From NCBI RefSeq assembly GCF_901709675.1, contig NC_051107.1, positions 1,419,501 to 1,483,500 on the forward strand: a DNA stretch of 64,000 bases, written 5' to 3'. Source of the DNA: Syngnathus acus. Lineage: Eukaryota > Chordata > Actinopteri > Syngnathiformes > Syngnathidae. Under the pieces are notes generated by a model that saw only the letters and a list, made by a program, of their open reading frames with translations, was not told where the DNA came from and did no database searches. How positions within the stretch are numbered: the stretch's first letter is position 1; each line of letters starts with the position of its first letter. Positions 10,966 to 25,900 of the stretch are shown here, one piece after another. The position numbers and the translations under genes are program-made.

Positions 10966-13900
10966 ATGATCACGGAGCTGTTATGCACCGCCGTGGCCGT
11001 GGGGGTGTACGTGAACACGCTGGACGCGGACTTCTGCTATGATGACAGGTAAGTGGGTCGCACTCCTCCTCCCCATCACCCTGGCTACCCTAGTTAGGTT
11101 ACCATGGCTACGGCACTTGTTTTGCATGTGCTCTTGTCAATCAATTGGACTTTGGATCTGCATTGATACTTAAGTGAGGTTTTCGTTGTCAAAATAGTTA
11201 CTTGAGTCTGGGCAGTAGTGAGCTCGTTTGTCTCGCATTTCTGAGGTTCAAGTCACCGGCTTGCAGCTTCCTCCCACATTCCAAGAAAATCCATGTTAGA
11301 TTTATTGGAGATTCTACAAGTGTCACGCTCATCCAAAGTCACCTTGGCGGGTCTTCAACTCGAGGATAAGCCGTAAAGAAAATAGAGTCTTATTCTCCGC
11401 TATCATAACTCAGTTGTTTTTTTTAGAAACACAATCCCTGCTACTGCTCGAGTCCTGATGTTGTGGCTACACTCACATTTGCAATAAATCATCAAGTGAT
11501 GACATGTGAGCAATGTGTTGGATTATTTATGTGAGAGCAATCAGTGAACAGGTGCTTTCTTTCTGTCTGGCAATAATCTGCAGGCACTTTTTAAAGGTCA
11601 GAATTCCAAGTCCAGGTTTTGAAGAACTTCAACCGGGATGGACTCTATAGCTCGTTTCTGACCCTGAACGTAATGAGAGTATTGATGTTTTGACATCCAG
11701 TGGAGAATAGTGGTTCACAGTGTGATTGACTGGCGACTAAAATCCATCTCAGTACGTCCTCCATTTTCTATTCCAGTCGTGTCCCAGAGCAGTTATCCGC
11801 CGTATCAGACTTTTACGGTGATGCTGCCCAGCGGTCGGCCATCCGTCATGCTTGTGCGTACATGTGACCGTAACACGGCGGGCTCTTGTCAAGGAGCCTT
11901 TGGGTGACGGATTACCCCAAGTGGCGACCGGCGCGTTCGGGCCCACACTCCATCCCCGCCGTCAAAGTTCAGCATCCACCTACGCCGCACATCAATCAAA
12001 GTCTCGGTTGTAATTTACACGGGGGGACAAACAAAAGGGGGGCTTTTGCTTCACAACTGCGAGATGAAGGTGGATGAATAGCAATGAGAAGCGTGACCCA
12101 CCCTGGCTCTTCATCAAACGGCGTCCTCGCTCAGGGTCAAGAGTCGTGTGCTCGGGAAGACCCCCCCCCTCCCCCCGGGGGGAGGTCGGAAGAGTTACGA
12201 GCGGTTACCAACAAGAGCGGAGAACCACTAATCACTCTGCGCCGCTTGCCTGAGGAGACTCCTCGACGAATTTCCCTTTTCATCCTCGTTTGTCTTTCAC
12301 AACGAGCCTCGTTGTGATCTTCCTAAAGCTTATCTGACCTTTCACCCCTCTCTAATCAAACCCTGGCTACTTCATGGAGTTCGGAGACGGCAAATCCAAC
12401 TCGCAGGGATGTTCTGGTGGCTTTCTGCTTTTGCAATCAGGTCAAGTGTTTTTCCTGGGCACAGCTAATGCTAATACCAATGAGAAAAAAAAAACATTGC
12501 TTGTCAAACCATTACAGGTTTTATTACGGGAGATAAGTTAAGCCAGACTTGGGAAAATCATAGCGACTGTTCTTTAAGTTTAATATAAATGTTAAGTGCT
12601 TCACATTTTTGGGAAGACTAGTGACGAAGGGATTTTTTTTTTTGATGGGGGAAATTATTTGAGGAAGGCTTTTATTTTTTTTTTAAAGTGGATAACGATT
12701 CTTTGACATTTCGTTTTATTACCAAGCTCACAATTGATTGCTTGTGGCGGACATTATTTAATTTCTGTAGCCAGAAAGGCCCTTTAAAAAAAAAGAAAAA
12801 AAAGCTGCTGAAAGAGTTTAGTGGAAGGCATTTATTGGAGGGGAGGTAATTATTTTATGAAACTAAGTTAAAAGACCAAATAAGTTGCAGAGCACCCTGG
12901 AACGCAAACAGACGGACAAAATATTATTACGACTATTACTCATCGAAAAAAAGACAGTCAGCTATTTGAGGGTGGCATTTATTTTTTATTCCAGCTTTAC
13001 TGCAATAAATGGAAATGAGGGAAGCATTTACTCGTGAGGAAGCCTTTCACTTTTATTGTGGAATATGATGAAGCCAATGTTCAGGACCAAATACTTCTCA
13101 AGATTTTTATCTAGTTAAACGATGCATCGTGATAGAGGGACTCAAGTATCGAATTATTTGCGCATGATTCAAATTAAGATGAAGGCGACAGCATGGCGGA
13201 GCATCCTTAGTGGCTTCTAGCATCGCGAATGTTTTTCCTTGTGACCCCGACCCTGTTTTTAATCTTCATCAATAAGTGCATCAGTGTGATAATGTCCCTC
13301 AAAAATGTCCTTGATCTCGGTTCAAAACCAAACCGCTTTGAGTTGAAACGCTAATGAATTGCCTCGACGTTCCGCCACACATGAGTCACCCGAGGAAACG
13401 CCTTGAAATGAGGAAAATATTTATGAGGACAACGTTAAACGACCACACGTAAATGACATCGTTATATGAAAAACATGCTTCCTCTTTCTTTCTGGCATGA
13501 AGAGTAAAGCAAAAATCCCAATTCCACTGATCAGTCCAGATTCAACATCCCAATTTGAAAATGGTAGCGGGCTATTATGTCATAAACACTCACGCTGCTT
13601 AACGACACACAAACAGTAATAACGACATGATTTGCCCAATGGCGCCACTAGCACGCGATGTAATTGCCGCAATCTGCTGAAGGAAAAAAAAAAAAAAAAA
13701 AAGCCAAATTGCATTGCGGCTGTTTAAGTTACACTATGTGCTCGGAGTCTATAAATATTGGTGCAAGATGTAGGCCAAAGAGACATGTGAGCAAATGCTC
13801 GGGTGTGTGCGTGCCATATTATGCAGCTTGAGGGGGGTGACAACGTGTTGGCCTGCCAGGAAAAATGTTCCTTGGAAATGAATAACATTGTCTCAAGACA

Positions 13901-16900
13901 TGCAGCTTTTAAAATGTGTCTATGAAAAGTCACCAAATGATTACATTTTAAGCAGAAACAGGCAAAATGAATGAAATGAAAAGCCTCCCTCGCTATTGGC
14001 GATGTGTCACTGTGATGTCGTATCGCCGGGGAAGCTTGAACATGTGTTTTTATTCATCCACAATGCTATTTCAGCAGCTTGCCCGTTTGGATTCAGGCGT
14101 GGATTCGTCAAAAAACAACAATCTTGTAAACTGAGTTCCTGTTTGTGGCATTAGATTTCCATTTTGTCAAAGCGCGCTTCTAAAAATGACCAACCGGGCG
14201 TAATCTAAAACCCTGACACAATCGGTTTGGGTGTGCATGTGCGACACTCGCATTTAGCTAGCACTCTCCATCTCTTTGTAACTGATAGGGCTCCGCTATC
14301 ACCTTTCAGCGATTTTCAAATTTATTGTCCTGAGTTAGTATTGTTTTTTTACAACCAAACCTGAGTGTGACTGAATCAAAACAAGGTCAGTTTTTTTTTT
14401 AAATATTTTACATCATAGAACCCAAATTTCTTTAGCCAAGCAACGCCTGGCAGGACCTTGACCTACAATCTGAAACAAAACAAAATGAGTGCCGACTCTA
14501 CACTTTCATTCTACTGACACCCACGTCACTCACCAAGCCTTATACACTCAAAATCACAAATTTCAGAATTTCAGGATGGTGAACCCAGGTTGGTAAAAAT
14601 AAAAACTGCACCTCACACCTCATTATTATGCTTAATAATGCAAAATGTATGCTTATGCGATTTAATCGATTAATCGGTAGAAGACTAGATAATAAATTTA
14701 ATATTTAAAAAAATCGCATCCCATGCTTGGCACCACAAGACCCCAAAAAATCGAACCGAGATCTGTTTTACGTATTACTCATAGATTTTTCCAATTAAGA
14801 ACAGCCTTTCCCAACCACAAGCTACACTTTCCCTTCAACTCCCCGACAGCACTACGGTGAAGGTGCAGGCCTCATAAACATGGAGACTCTTGGCTGCTGA
14901 CTCCGCTTCATGCACGGTTACTCCAACTAACTTATAAAATGCATCCGCAGCTTTGCGAAGCCGGGGCGGGTCGACTCGGCCGTCTGCGCTCGTGTGGAAA
15001 TGATTTGGTGCTTCACACCTCATAAAAACCACAGAGAGATGGACCGAGAGACGACGTGAGTGACTGCGGGTCGAAGGGAGATCAGGTGACAGCACCGCCT
15101 CCGGCATCACTGTAGCGTGCTATCATAAAATGTTGTGTTATTACCCACGGAGGATTACGGGCCACGGTTTCGGCCGAGGAATGTGAAGTGGGTGAATTTC
15201 TGCATGGATGGTCTCGCAATGGGATGCGGCTCTGGATATCAGGTGCGCCGCTTATTAGGTAAACATTGCAGTGGTGGTGGCCCAATTCAGAAGGCAACCG
15301 TGATAAATGAGACAATGGATGAAGGCAGCCAGTCTAAAAAAAAAAATCTCGGACGGAGATGATAGGCGAGGCGGTAGGCAAGGTTTATTCGTGCTTCCAT
15401 GATGGACTGTGACAAAAAAGTAATTTGTTTTTAATGGATCTTTGCCACATCCACACCCCATTTTTATCTTTAGCCTTTCGTATATTACTTTGAATCCATC
15501 GCACTCTCCTGAAGGTCACTGAATTATGTATGTTGAGGGAAAAAAAAAAATTGGTTTTGAGATAGGTGCCTTTGTCAATATTTCAGCAGCCACAATGTGA
15601 GTTATAGAATGCAATGAGGCATTCAACTTTCCGCTTTGGGGTGTTATCTAGAGCCGTCAAAATGAATCGATTAATCGCCGAGTAATTGATTATCAAATTA
15701 ATCGACAACTATTTTACTTAACGATTAACCGTTTAGAGACATTTTTTCTTAGAAAGGTTCAAATCCAGCAATTGTTCATTATATTTGTATTTATTCATGA
15801 AAACAGATTATCTTTTGTTTTTCCTCAAAACAAGATATTTGCAAACGTTTGCTGTTACTACGGAAAACAATAACCGCTTCAGTAACTGAATTTCAAAAAG
15901 TGCAAAGACGTGATGCTCGCTTGCTATTTTGTTTTTTGTCCCATTTTGTACATGACATCATGTCTGCGTGTCCTTCTCAGGAGATTCTTTTTGGCGGAGG
16001 GCGAAAAGCTTATATAGCTCCCGCGAGATTTGCGGCGACCACACGGCAGCGACAGAAGGTGGCGGAGGAATATGATGTACTTTTATGACACCATATGTTC
16101 CTTGGTAATGAGGTTCGGAGCATACCGGGGACTCTGTCGATACGCTAGCTTGGAAATAGCTAGCTAGGATTTGTTGTGCTTTGGTTAAAGGTCAAATAGG
16201 TGGGATTCACACTTTTAGGAGGAAGCAACGGTCAGGCAAATGGCTTCCTTGTACCCACCATGTTGATCACAGTTCCCAGTTTGAAAAGATCTTAGATAAT
16301 TAACACGAACCCTAACCCTTGCGGTACCCCTTCTTTAGCTCCCGTTTCCCGCTTGCTAATGCTGGAATGTGACAAATGGTCACGGTGAAAGAAAGGAGGA
16401 CCTACACTGGATTGGATACAGTCCTGCACGGCTTGTTAGTTTGGCTCGGAAAAAGCACCAAAAGAAGCTCCAGAACCAAACAGACAGGATTTTTTGGTAT
16501 ACCCACTCTCGACAGAAGAACCTCCAGATTCTCTAATATCTTGTTTTTCAAATTTAGCATCAGATCGGACATCATTTTTTGGGAATCCCTGGACCTGAAA
16601 AGAATGACCATAAAATGGCAGACTTCCTGTGTGAACGTCGTGTCTGCCAAATTTCATGTTTGTAAATTAAATTGGCACCTCATACCTTGGCCCTAAATAC
16701 TGTTTGGAACGAGATGGCTCATTTAGATTAATCCGGAGAAGAAAATCGATTCCAGACACGTACGTTATCCTTGGTATTTAATTCCTTCATGTTTAATTCA
16801 GCGGATTTCTAATACATGTTCGGCACTACATTTTGCTTCGACTGAGCTAATGACTTTAACGCGGGAGTGTTGCTCTGTATTCAATCTCCACGGTACGACT

Positions 16901-19900
16901 AATTAAATGACTGCAAGAAGAAAAAAACTGCTGTACCTGGAAGTCATAATTCATATCCCCAGAATGTGCACAGCTGCGGTTTGTGTGTTGTTTGGCCATG
17001 TTGCAGAGCAACGCTCGGTCCAAATTTTAATCAAGCGGCACATTTATCACTGTGGAAGTAGGCGAGTGCGTGAGAGAGACCGACCACCTTAATTAGTCGT
17101 GCAAAGTCAGACGCTGTAATTAACCGTGCAGACTCTGAATGGACTGATTGGCTGATCATTTGGTTTTTCCTAAAAACACGCCGGAGGGTTTTTTCTGCCG
17201 TCGTTCTACTGCTGGAATTGAAAGACCAGAAGTTGGTCTGCGTAGGTGCTTTAATAATCCCATAAAATCCCATTTAAGAATTTATAGCAGATTGATTGGG
17301 TGAGATTTTCTTCAATGGGAAAGTTCCTGATGGAATGAATGAACTGTTTAACTAGTTCCTCAAGAACAATCGTGATTCAAAGACTTTTGGGGCATGTTGC
17401 AAGTATTAAATCCCAAATCAGTACCCGCACCTGCTTGCCCCTGAGGGTGAGCCAAGCGTCGGTTTTATTCGCCATTGATTTCCCGTAGACCTTCCCCGCT
17501 TGAGTCTAAACATTCATCACTGACTTTTATTGACATCATCGCTCAGGAAAAGTTGTGGCGGGACCTTCCACTTCTTTAGCTTTGATTTTTTGCTGACGCG
17601 GCAGCGGTGGCTTTTTTGGCTCCAGCGACCGTTTAGCACGGACGATCGATTACTAGCGAGAATGCAATGAGACTTGAATCAATCCACTGAAAGATAAATG
17701 AGGGAATGGACCTCAGGATAATTGGGTTCATAATAGATCTAAGCGCATGCTCAACAATGGTCTAATCTAATCAGGAAGGTGGCCCATCGCCACTAGCAAA
17801 AATGCTAGCTGGGCGTTTTTTGCCCACGTCCGTCTTTCCATATTCCGATGTGTGGGAAAAGAAATGTGGTGCCATTTCTGTCGCTGGCATTGTTCTGCCA
17901 GTGGTGAAACTTATGTCTGATGTTTGAACACACTCGTGGCGCTCACTTCCTCAAAATGCAGAGTTGATAATAGAGGAGGAAATAGTCTATTTGTATTTTG
18001 CTATTTTTCTACCGGGCAACATTAGTCACTATGCTTATGAATCGCTAATGATCAGGATGAGTGAGGAACACAATTCACACCCTACCTTTAATCAGATTAG
18101 ACCCCAGACCATGCTGTCACCATTGAATATTTTTGGAAACGATTATTCTTTTGATTATTCCATTGATTAATTGAATAATCGGCTAAACTTTTACTATGCA
18201 TAAAAGTGTATTGTAAAACCATTTTCCACATTTACTGTTGTTTATATGGTACTATTTAGTGTAATTTAGTAAATTTAAAGGTAATTTTAAAAAGTAAACA
18301 ACAGTTAAACGATATTACAAAGCAGGGAATAATGTTACCAGACTTTTTGAAACCGATTCAATTACTGGTGCGATTATTATTTGTCAAGGTCTTGTTTTGA
18401 TTCAACTCAAAACCTGTTTGTTTTCATAAATGGACAATTCTAAGGTAAAACAATGTCTCCAAATGACCAATTATTATAATACAAGACTGTCTCAGAAAAT
18501 TAGAATATTGTGATAAAGTTCTTTATTTTCTGTAATGCAATTAAAAAAACAAATATGTCATACATTCTGGATTCATTACAAATCAACTGAAATATTGCAA
18601 GCCTTTTATAATTTTAATATTGCTGAGTATGGCTTACAGCTTAAGAAAACTCAAAAATCCTATCTCAAAAAATTTGAACATTTCCTCAGACCAAGTATAA
18701 AAACAAGATTTAAAACAGCAAAACAAAATCAAACATTTGAAAATGTCCATTGATGCACTCAGTACTTGGTTGGGAATCCTTTTGCACGGATTACTGCATC
18801 AATGCGGCGTGGCATGGAGGCAATCAACCTGTGGCATTGCTGAGGTGTTATGGATGCCCAGGATGCTTCAATAGCGGCCTTTAGCTCATTTGCATTGTTG
18901 GGTCTGGTGTCTTTCAGCTTCTTCTTCACAATACCCCACAAATTCTCTATGGGGTTAATGTCAGGGGAATTGGCAGGCCAATCGAGGACAGTAATGCCAT
19001 GGTCAGTACACCATTTACTGGTGGTTTTGGCACTGTGGGCAGGTGCCAGATCATGCTGGAAAATGAAATCATCATCTCCATAGAGCTTTTCAGCAGACAG
19101 AAGCATGTAGTGCTCTAAAATCTGCATTTACTCTGGACTTGATGAAACACAGTGGACCAACACCAGCAGCTGACATGGCTCCCCAAACCATCGCTGACTG
19201 TGGGAACTTCACACTGGATTTCAAGCAACTTGGATTTTGTTCCTCTCCAGCCTTTTCTTCAGACGCTGGCGCCTTGACTTCCAAATGAAATACAAAACTT
19301 GCTTTCGTCTGAAAAGAGGACTTTGGACCACTCTGCAACTGTCCAGTGCTTCTTTTCCATAGAGAAATTTCTTTTTGTGTCTTACCCTCCTAATGGAGCG
19401 TGTCAATGATGGTCCTCTGGACAGCAGTCAGATCAGCAGTCTTCCCCATACTTGTGATTTAGTTTACTGAACCAACCTGAGTGTTTTTCAAGGCTCAGGA
19501 AACCCATGCAGGTGTTTCGAGTTAATTAGACCATTCAAGTGATTAGTTGAATACCCTACTAGTATACTTTTTCATGATATTCTAATATTTTGAGATGGGA
19601 TACTTGAGTTTACTTAAGCTGTATGCCATAATCAGCAATATTAAAATAATAAAAGGCTTGCAATATTTCAGTTGGGTTGTAATGAATCCAGAATGTATGA
19701 CATTTGTGTTTTTTTAATTGCATTACAGAAGATAAAGAACTTTATCACAATATTCTAATTTTCTGAGACAGTCCTGTAGTTGTCAATTAATTTGATAACT
19801 AATTACTTACTGATTAATTGATTAATTTGGACTCGTTTCTAAAAATTTTTAATTTACTTTAATTTTTCTGGGCCAATTATTAACACTGACGATCACCCGA

Positions 19901-22900
19901 TCATTACCTTTTGTCACAAAATGGGAAGACCACAAAAACCAGAAAACAACCGGCGATTGAAACTCTTGAAATTCAGGTCATTAATTTGGAATTATCACAA
20001 TTCATTACAGCGACTGAACTTTGACATACCTCGAGCTCTGCTGCTACCTCGCTCTCTCACACAGAAACTAAGGAGGAAGCTTAAGCCAAATGAGGGAGTG
20101 TGTAGTACCTCGCCTACCGTCACAGACGGGATTCTGAAGATAAGATAAGAGCCAGGGGGAGGGAGGATGATGGATGATGGTGACGGGAAGAAAATTCATT
20201 GAAGGAAATTAAAAGGAATAGGAATAGCCGTCAGTAGAATCCTAAAACCCAAAAGCCTCCCGAAATAGAAGACGAAAGAAAATTTGTGGCAAGCACAAGC
20301 GAATTTATCTCCCACCGGGGAGTCCAAATGATGCAGCACACACAACAAAAGCGTAATTGTAACATTACACGCTGGCTGTTTATGCTGCTGCCGGTTATTA
20401 GAGGCCGGCGGGTGCTGTGTTTTAATTATTTTGGAGTTCTACATTATGAAACATTGAGGAAGGGAAAATAGTCAAAGAAGTCAGTAACAAATACTAGCCA
20501 CACACCCAGATAAAAGAAAAAAAAAACTGAAAAGCTGTCCTGTACTTTCAGGATTGTGAATAGCCTGCCTGCTCTGCGTGGCCCAAATACGGTGGCGGAA
20601 TACAAAGGAGCCCCCCCCCCCCATCTCCCCACCCGAGGTTGCCCGCCTTCTTCTGTCACTACGGGAGACCACTCCATGTTCTCAATGAAGTCGTCACGCT
20701 CACAAACACAAAAACAGACACCTGGTTGATTATTGTGGATTTCTTGAAGCGTCGTTTTTTTTCATCCATACATTCAAACGGTGACTGATGACTGGCTGGC
20801 ACTGATTTAAATATTTAAATGATTTACTACCACAACTGGAAAACAGGGGACCCTGCTTTCCAAATGAGGAACTGTAGAAAATCTTTTTTAAAAATGATGT
20901 CATGGCCGCTAAACGTGAACTCCCCGACAACAGACCTCTAAAATACACATGCTTTCTTTGTCAGAAAACAATGTTGGGAAACGGTGGAAATTTGCTCGAC
21001 CGTAGCTCACGCAAAGACATCTTTACAGGCTCGTCAGCGAAACAATTAAATTCGGTCAACATTTAAAATAGTCTTTAATTCTCCTGGCAGCTCTCCCGCT
21101 CTATTTTTTCGGCTCCAAGCGCTAAAAACGTACAATCTCCAGACAAAGGAAGTCTTTGGCTGAACCCCCACCACCCCCACAGCCTTTCTATGTTGTACGG
21201 CATGCATGCACAAAGACAGAAAGTGTGCTAATGATCGTCAACATGCCCCATGAGGAAGAACAGGGTGGGTGCCATGGAAGCCCTCTTTCATTGAAAATTT
21301 GTATTCTAAGAGTAGTCTACTTTAAATGCTTTCTTGATTTTGTTTTTATTGTATAGATTTTATATAGTAATGTGAATTGATAGTTTCAAAGAGGTTAGGA
21401 TCTGTGAAGTAGGCTCTGGCGGAGGTCTGGTCTCTCTCTTTAGTGGCACTTGAGCGTAGTTAAATGTAAATGTAAATAAAATGTAACACTCCTGTTATTG
21501 CATTCACTTGGGAAAAAAATAGTAATTTGAGAAGGGGTATTTTTTTAATAATTATTTCTTAATAATAGTTCTGTTTTATGGAATTTTTTCTGCTCATATT
21601 TCTTTTCTTTAATATTTTATATTTTTTGAAAAAAAAAATATAAAAAAAATTTAATATTAAAAAAATATAAAACAGAATTTTTTTTTAAAATAAAACAAAA
21701 ATATTTGTTAAGAGCAGAGCATTAGTACTGAAGCATATTGCAGTCAACATAAAAACCCAATTGTATATATATTCCAAAAACAGGGGGGGGAAATCCCCCT
21801 CAAAATTTACTCCAAAAGTAGTTTCTTTCTCCAAGTGAATGCAATATGCTTCCATCATTTCGAAATGAACAGATTCATTTTGTCCACCCACCTTCCGTTG
21901 TATGAATAATGTAATATTCAGAAAGCCTGAACAGCTTTCTTATCATTCACAAATCTCTATTGAAGGGACTTTCAAAGCATTCTTCCTCTTTTTCCCTCAT
22001 TTCACCGCCTCCTATTTCCTCTTTGTATGTATGCGCTACTTTCTCAGGAATAACGTCCGCTCAGCTACATCCTTTTCAATTGTTATTATTATGAGCTCCA
22101 TCTAACTGAACAACATTTTTTTTTTTTTTGCTGATGCTTATTCTCTACCTCGCTGCCTGTGTTCCTGCTAATGAGGGGAATCAACGGCGGGGCTTGGGGG
22201 GGGCTGTAAAAGCACCTGTAGAAATGTCAGATTACATCAAAGTCAGTGTTTGACTGGAATATTTAATTTTTGCCATGAACGTGGAGTGTAAATAGATTAT
22301 AGTACCTCATCAACAATATGAAAGAGCGATGTACAAGAAATTAATCAGACACAAAATAACCTTAGTCTAATTTATTTGAAGCTGTAAAATGATAAATGGT
22401 AAAACAAACTTTTATATTATTGAGGTACTATGCATATTATTCCAAACCTATTAAAAAATGTAAATTATAAAAAAGGCCTATTTATGTTGTAGTATAGGGC
22501 AAAATAAGACCTGGTGTGAATGCAATTAAGGTGTCTGCCACCTAGTAGCGATTAGTGATATTACAACTTAAAACTATTGTATTCGCAAACCTGCGGATTA
22601 CCTCGTAATTTATTTTTTAAATATTTGTTTTCTAATTTGGGATTTCTAAGTACGTGACGGTGCAACGGTTGTGTGCGAACGAACACGTGACCAGGCAGAG
22701 GCGAAACTTGGAAGTAATATTTGCATCTTCTTTTCCAGCCGAGCCATCAAGACCAATCAGGATCTTCTCCCAGTGACCCCGTGGACCAACATCCTGTATG
22801 ACGACTTCTGGGGTACCCTGCTCACCCACAGCGGCAGCCACAAGTCCTTCCGTCCTCTTTGCACCCTCACCTTCCGCCTCAACTATGCCCTGCACGGCCT

Positions 22901-25900
22901 GCGGCCTTTTGGCTACCACCTGGTCAACGTAGCGCTTCACGGGCTTGTAACGGCCGCCTTCACCGCCTTCAGTCGCCCGTTATTGGGCGGAGGACTTTGG
23001 AGTCTGCTAGCCGGCTTGCTCTTCGCCTCTCTCCCGGTGCACACGGAGGCGGTCGCCGGCGTGGTCGGGAGGGCGGACGTCGGCGCGGCTTTGTTTTTCC
23101 TGCTGTCTCTTCTCTGCTATGCGAGACACTGCGGGCTGCGGGCGGCGCGATGCTGCAGCGCGGGCGGCTCGGTGGCACGCTGCTGGATGTGGATGGTGGG
23201 CAGCTTGTGGTGTGCAGCGGCGAGCATGCTTTGGAAGGAGCAGGGGGTGACGGTGCTGGCGGTGTCGGCCGTCTACGACCTCTTCGTCTTCAATCGACTC
23301 ACATTCCGCCAGGCGCTCCTGCTCCCGCTTGGAAAGGTAAAACCGGGGCATCCTGCGTTCTGCCCCTTTGCCAGTTAATGGTTCTTAAAATTGCCTTGTG
23401 TCATGCGCCGTTTGCATTTCTTTAGCTAGCGTGATTAGAAAAAACGTCTGTCCGTGCGAGCCTCACTCTAGTGACACTTGGAAACGAAGCTTTGCTCATT
23501 CATCATGCGCGAAGCAGCAAAACAGTCATTTTCCACTTCCATGCAAAACATGGCTTCCAATCGAAGCTCAGAGGCCCAAATGTAAGCGTGATTAAGATTA
23601 ACATCTTAAATGCATGAGTGCATTTCCGGGAAACACAGTTTTAGGCGAGCATCAGATGTGCAGACTAAATGCTGCGGGTTTTTTCTTCAGAATAACCTTG
23701 ATACTATGATTACTGGTGTTTGATTGGAGAAAGTGCTCTCTTGCCAGCATGACGACACTTGTAGTGCTAAACAGATGTAAAAAACATTCTCCTTGGCTTG
23801 GTGGGGCAAGGACAAACAAGCTTTTTGAGTGCTTGGGTGGAAGCATCCGAAAATTACTCTCTCTCCATTTACTAGGGCTGCTGCTATCAATTTTCTTTTT
23901 AGACTCGATTATTCTATTATTCCATCGATTAATTGAATAATTGGATAAAAGTTCATTTTGCATAAAAGTGTATTACAAAAACAATTTCCCCCATTTACTG
24001 TTGTTTATTTGGTAGTTTAGTGATAAAAATACAAAATAACCATTAAAAAACAACACACGAGGGATTCATGTTGTATTGACCAAACTTTGGAACCGAGTTA
24101 CTCGTGCGGTTATAAATAATTATTTTATTTTATAAAGCAGATATCTGTCTTGTTTGGATTAAACACAAAAGATAATTTGTCTGTTTTCATGAATGATTAC
24201 AAAAAATAATGAATAATTACTGTTGAGAAGCTGATGTTGGAGGATTTGGACAATTCTAAGGTAAAAAATGCCTCCAAACGATTACTCGATGATTAAAATA
24301 GTTGTCGATTAATTTGATTACTTGTCTATTACTAATCAATGAATTTTGAGAGCTTCAGCAACTACCAGACCTTCATGTAAAACCTGTTCTGATTAATAAC
24401 CTTCACCTTTTATCCGATATCTTGCAAGGTGGAAACAAATTAATAGCATTTGTTTTCCAAAGCGGATTAAAAATTGAGGTGAAAGCTCATGAGAAGCTAA
24501 GCCACAGCAGGGTGGAATTGTTGCATTGCACCAACGAGGAAAACAGTGGAATAACTTTGGCAAATAAAACCTGGAAGCCTTCCACTTTTTCCTCCATTGT
24601 TCCGATCGCTTGCTTCCAGGGCGCTCTGGAAGATTTCATCACTCTCAGTGGTTGTTAGAGGCTGTCGTCACAAATCATTCAGTGCGGGCACGTCATCGAC
24701 TGGCAGGCAGGAGGGCGTGTGTGTGTGTGTGCGTGTGTGCGTGTGTGTTCCTGGTGCCAACTGCTGCCCCTCCTGCCACCACATCTGGCTCATTTATCAC
24801 TCCGCTGGTACCCTCCAGTACGGGCCCAGTCGCGGTTATCTTGGCAGGGAAGCTTGTGACTCGACGGGCTCGGCCACGGGGGCAATTGTTTCTTCGATAA
24901 TGAGCCAGACGTCTCAAAAAGAGACGCTTGGGAACAAAGAGATGAAGGATGTAGGAGAGGGAAACTATGCTCTCATTTCCCTCGCTTTATCTGTTCCCAG
25001 TCTTGGGAATGGACCACTTTTGTTTTACTTGAAGGAGAGTCTTTAGCTTTAAGGCTAAAACAGTAGCGGTGTGTTTTTTGTAACATCGATTGTAAAGATC
25101 TCGGACGGCTGCTTTACTGCAGAGAGAAGGAAATGCAAATCCGTCGACAGATGTGCTCCGGCCGGCGTTCCATCCCTCATTCCATTTACTCCCTAATCAG
25201 ACTGAGATGAGATTTCAAATGGGGAACGGTAGAATTGGCAGAGAGTGGGAGAGGGAGACAAAGGAGGGTGTGGTGTTAGCACCGCAGTCTATAGAGAAGG
25301 AAGAAAAAAAAAAGAAAAATCTGAATTTGATTCCTGTGTAATATTTTGCTACATATCTCTAAAAGACAACAATATGTTGTTCGTCAATCAAAGGAATTAA
25401 GACGTTTATACTTTAAATTAGAGCTGTCAAAAATGATCAATTAATCGCCAAGTAATCAACTGGTAATCGTTCACAGCAATTTTTCTTCCTTAGACTGGCC
25501 CGAATCGTCTAATGTCAGCTTCTCAATGGCAATTATTCATTCATTTTTGTAATCGGAAACAATAAAGACAAAGACGGTCCTTTGTGTTTAATGAAAGCAA
25601 TAATCGTAACAGTTCCGGAATCGGTTTCAGAAAGTATAGTGAGTACGTTTATCCCTCTTGTGCAATAGTTAATTGTTATTTATTTGTTTTTTTTAATAAA
25701 GAATACCAAATAAACAGTAAATGGGTAAAATGGTTTTGTAATACATTTTCACGCAAAATAAAATTTGATCTGATTATTCGATTAATCAGTGGAATAATCG
25801 ATAGAATAAACAATTCTAAAAATAGTGACAGTCCTAACTTCAAACCTTGTGCTTCTTAACTTTAGTTCCTGTATTAATCTTCGAAAGAAATACATATATC

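Larger units (their letters stand above)
18107..19840 (+). repeat. dispersed AATCGATTAATCG repeat, copy 2, split by a Tc1 insertion
   Basis: The left part (18107-18481) runs from GCTGTCACCATTGAATATTT through the shared interior to CTAAGGTAAAACAATGTCTC. The right part (about 19777-19840) resumes with AGTTGTCAATTAATTTGATA. In uninterrupted copies (for example 23874-24350) these two pieces are contiguous. The Tc1 element at 18482-19776 sits exactly between them. Confidence 0.7.

Noticed and set aside
22859-23425. Long plus-strand frame (188 codons) rich in Arg, Gly and Pro, and opposing minus-strand frames
   Set aside because: Shadow frames of GC-rich tmtc2 exon 2; the frame at 22739-23336 is the conserved TMTC2 coding one.
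25584-25859. Plus-strand 91-codon frame
   Set aside because: Lies wholly in a dispersed non-coding repeat copy and is not kept in its sister copies.
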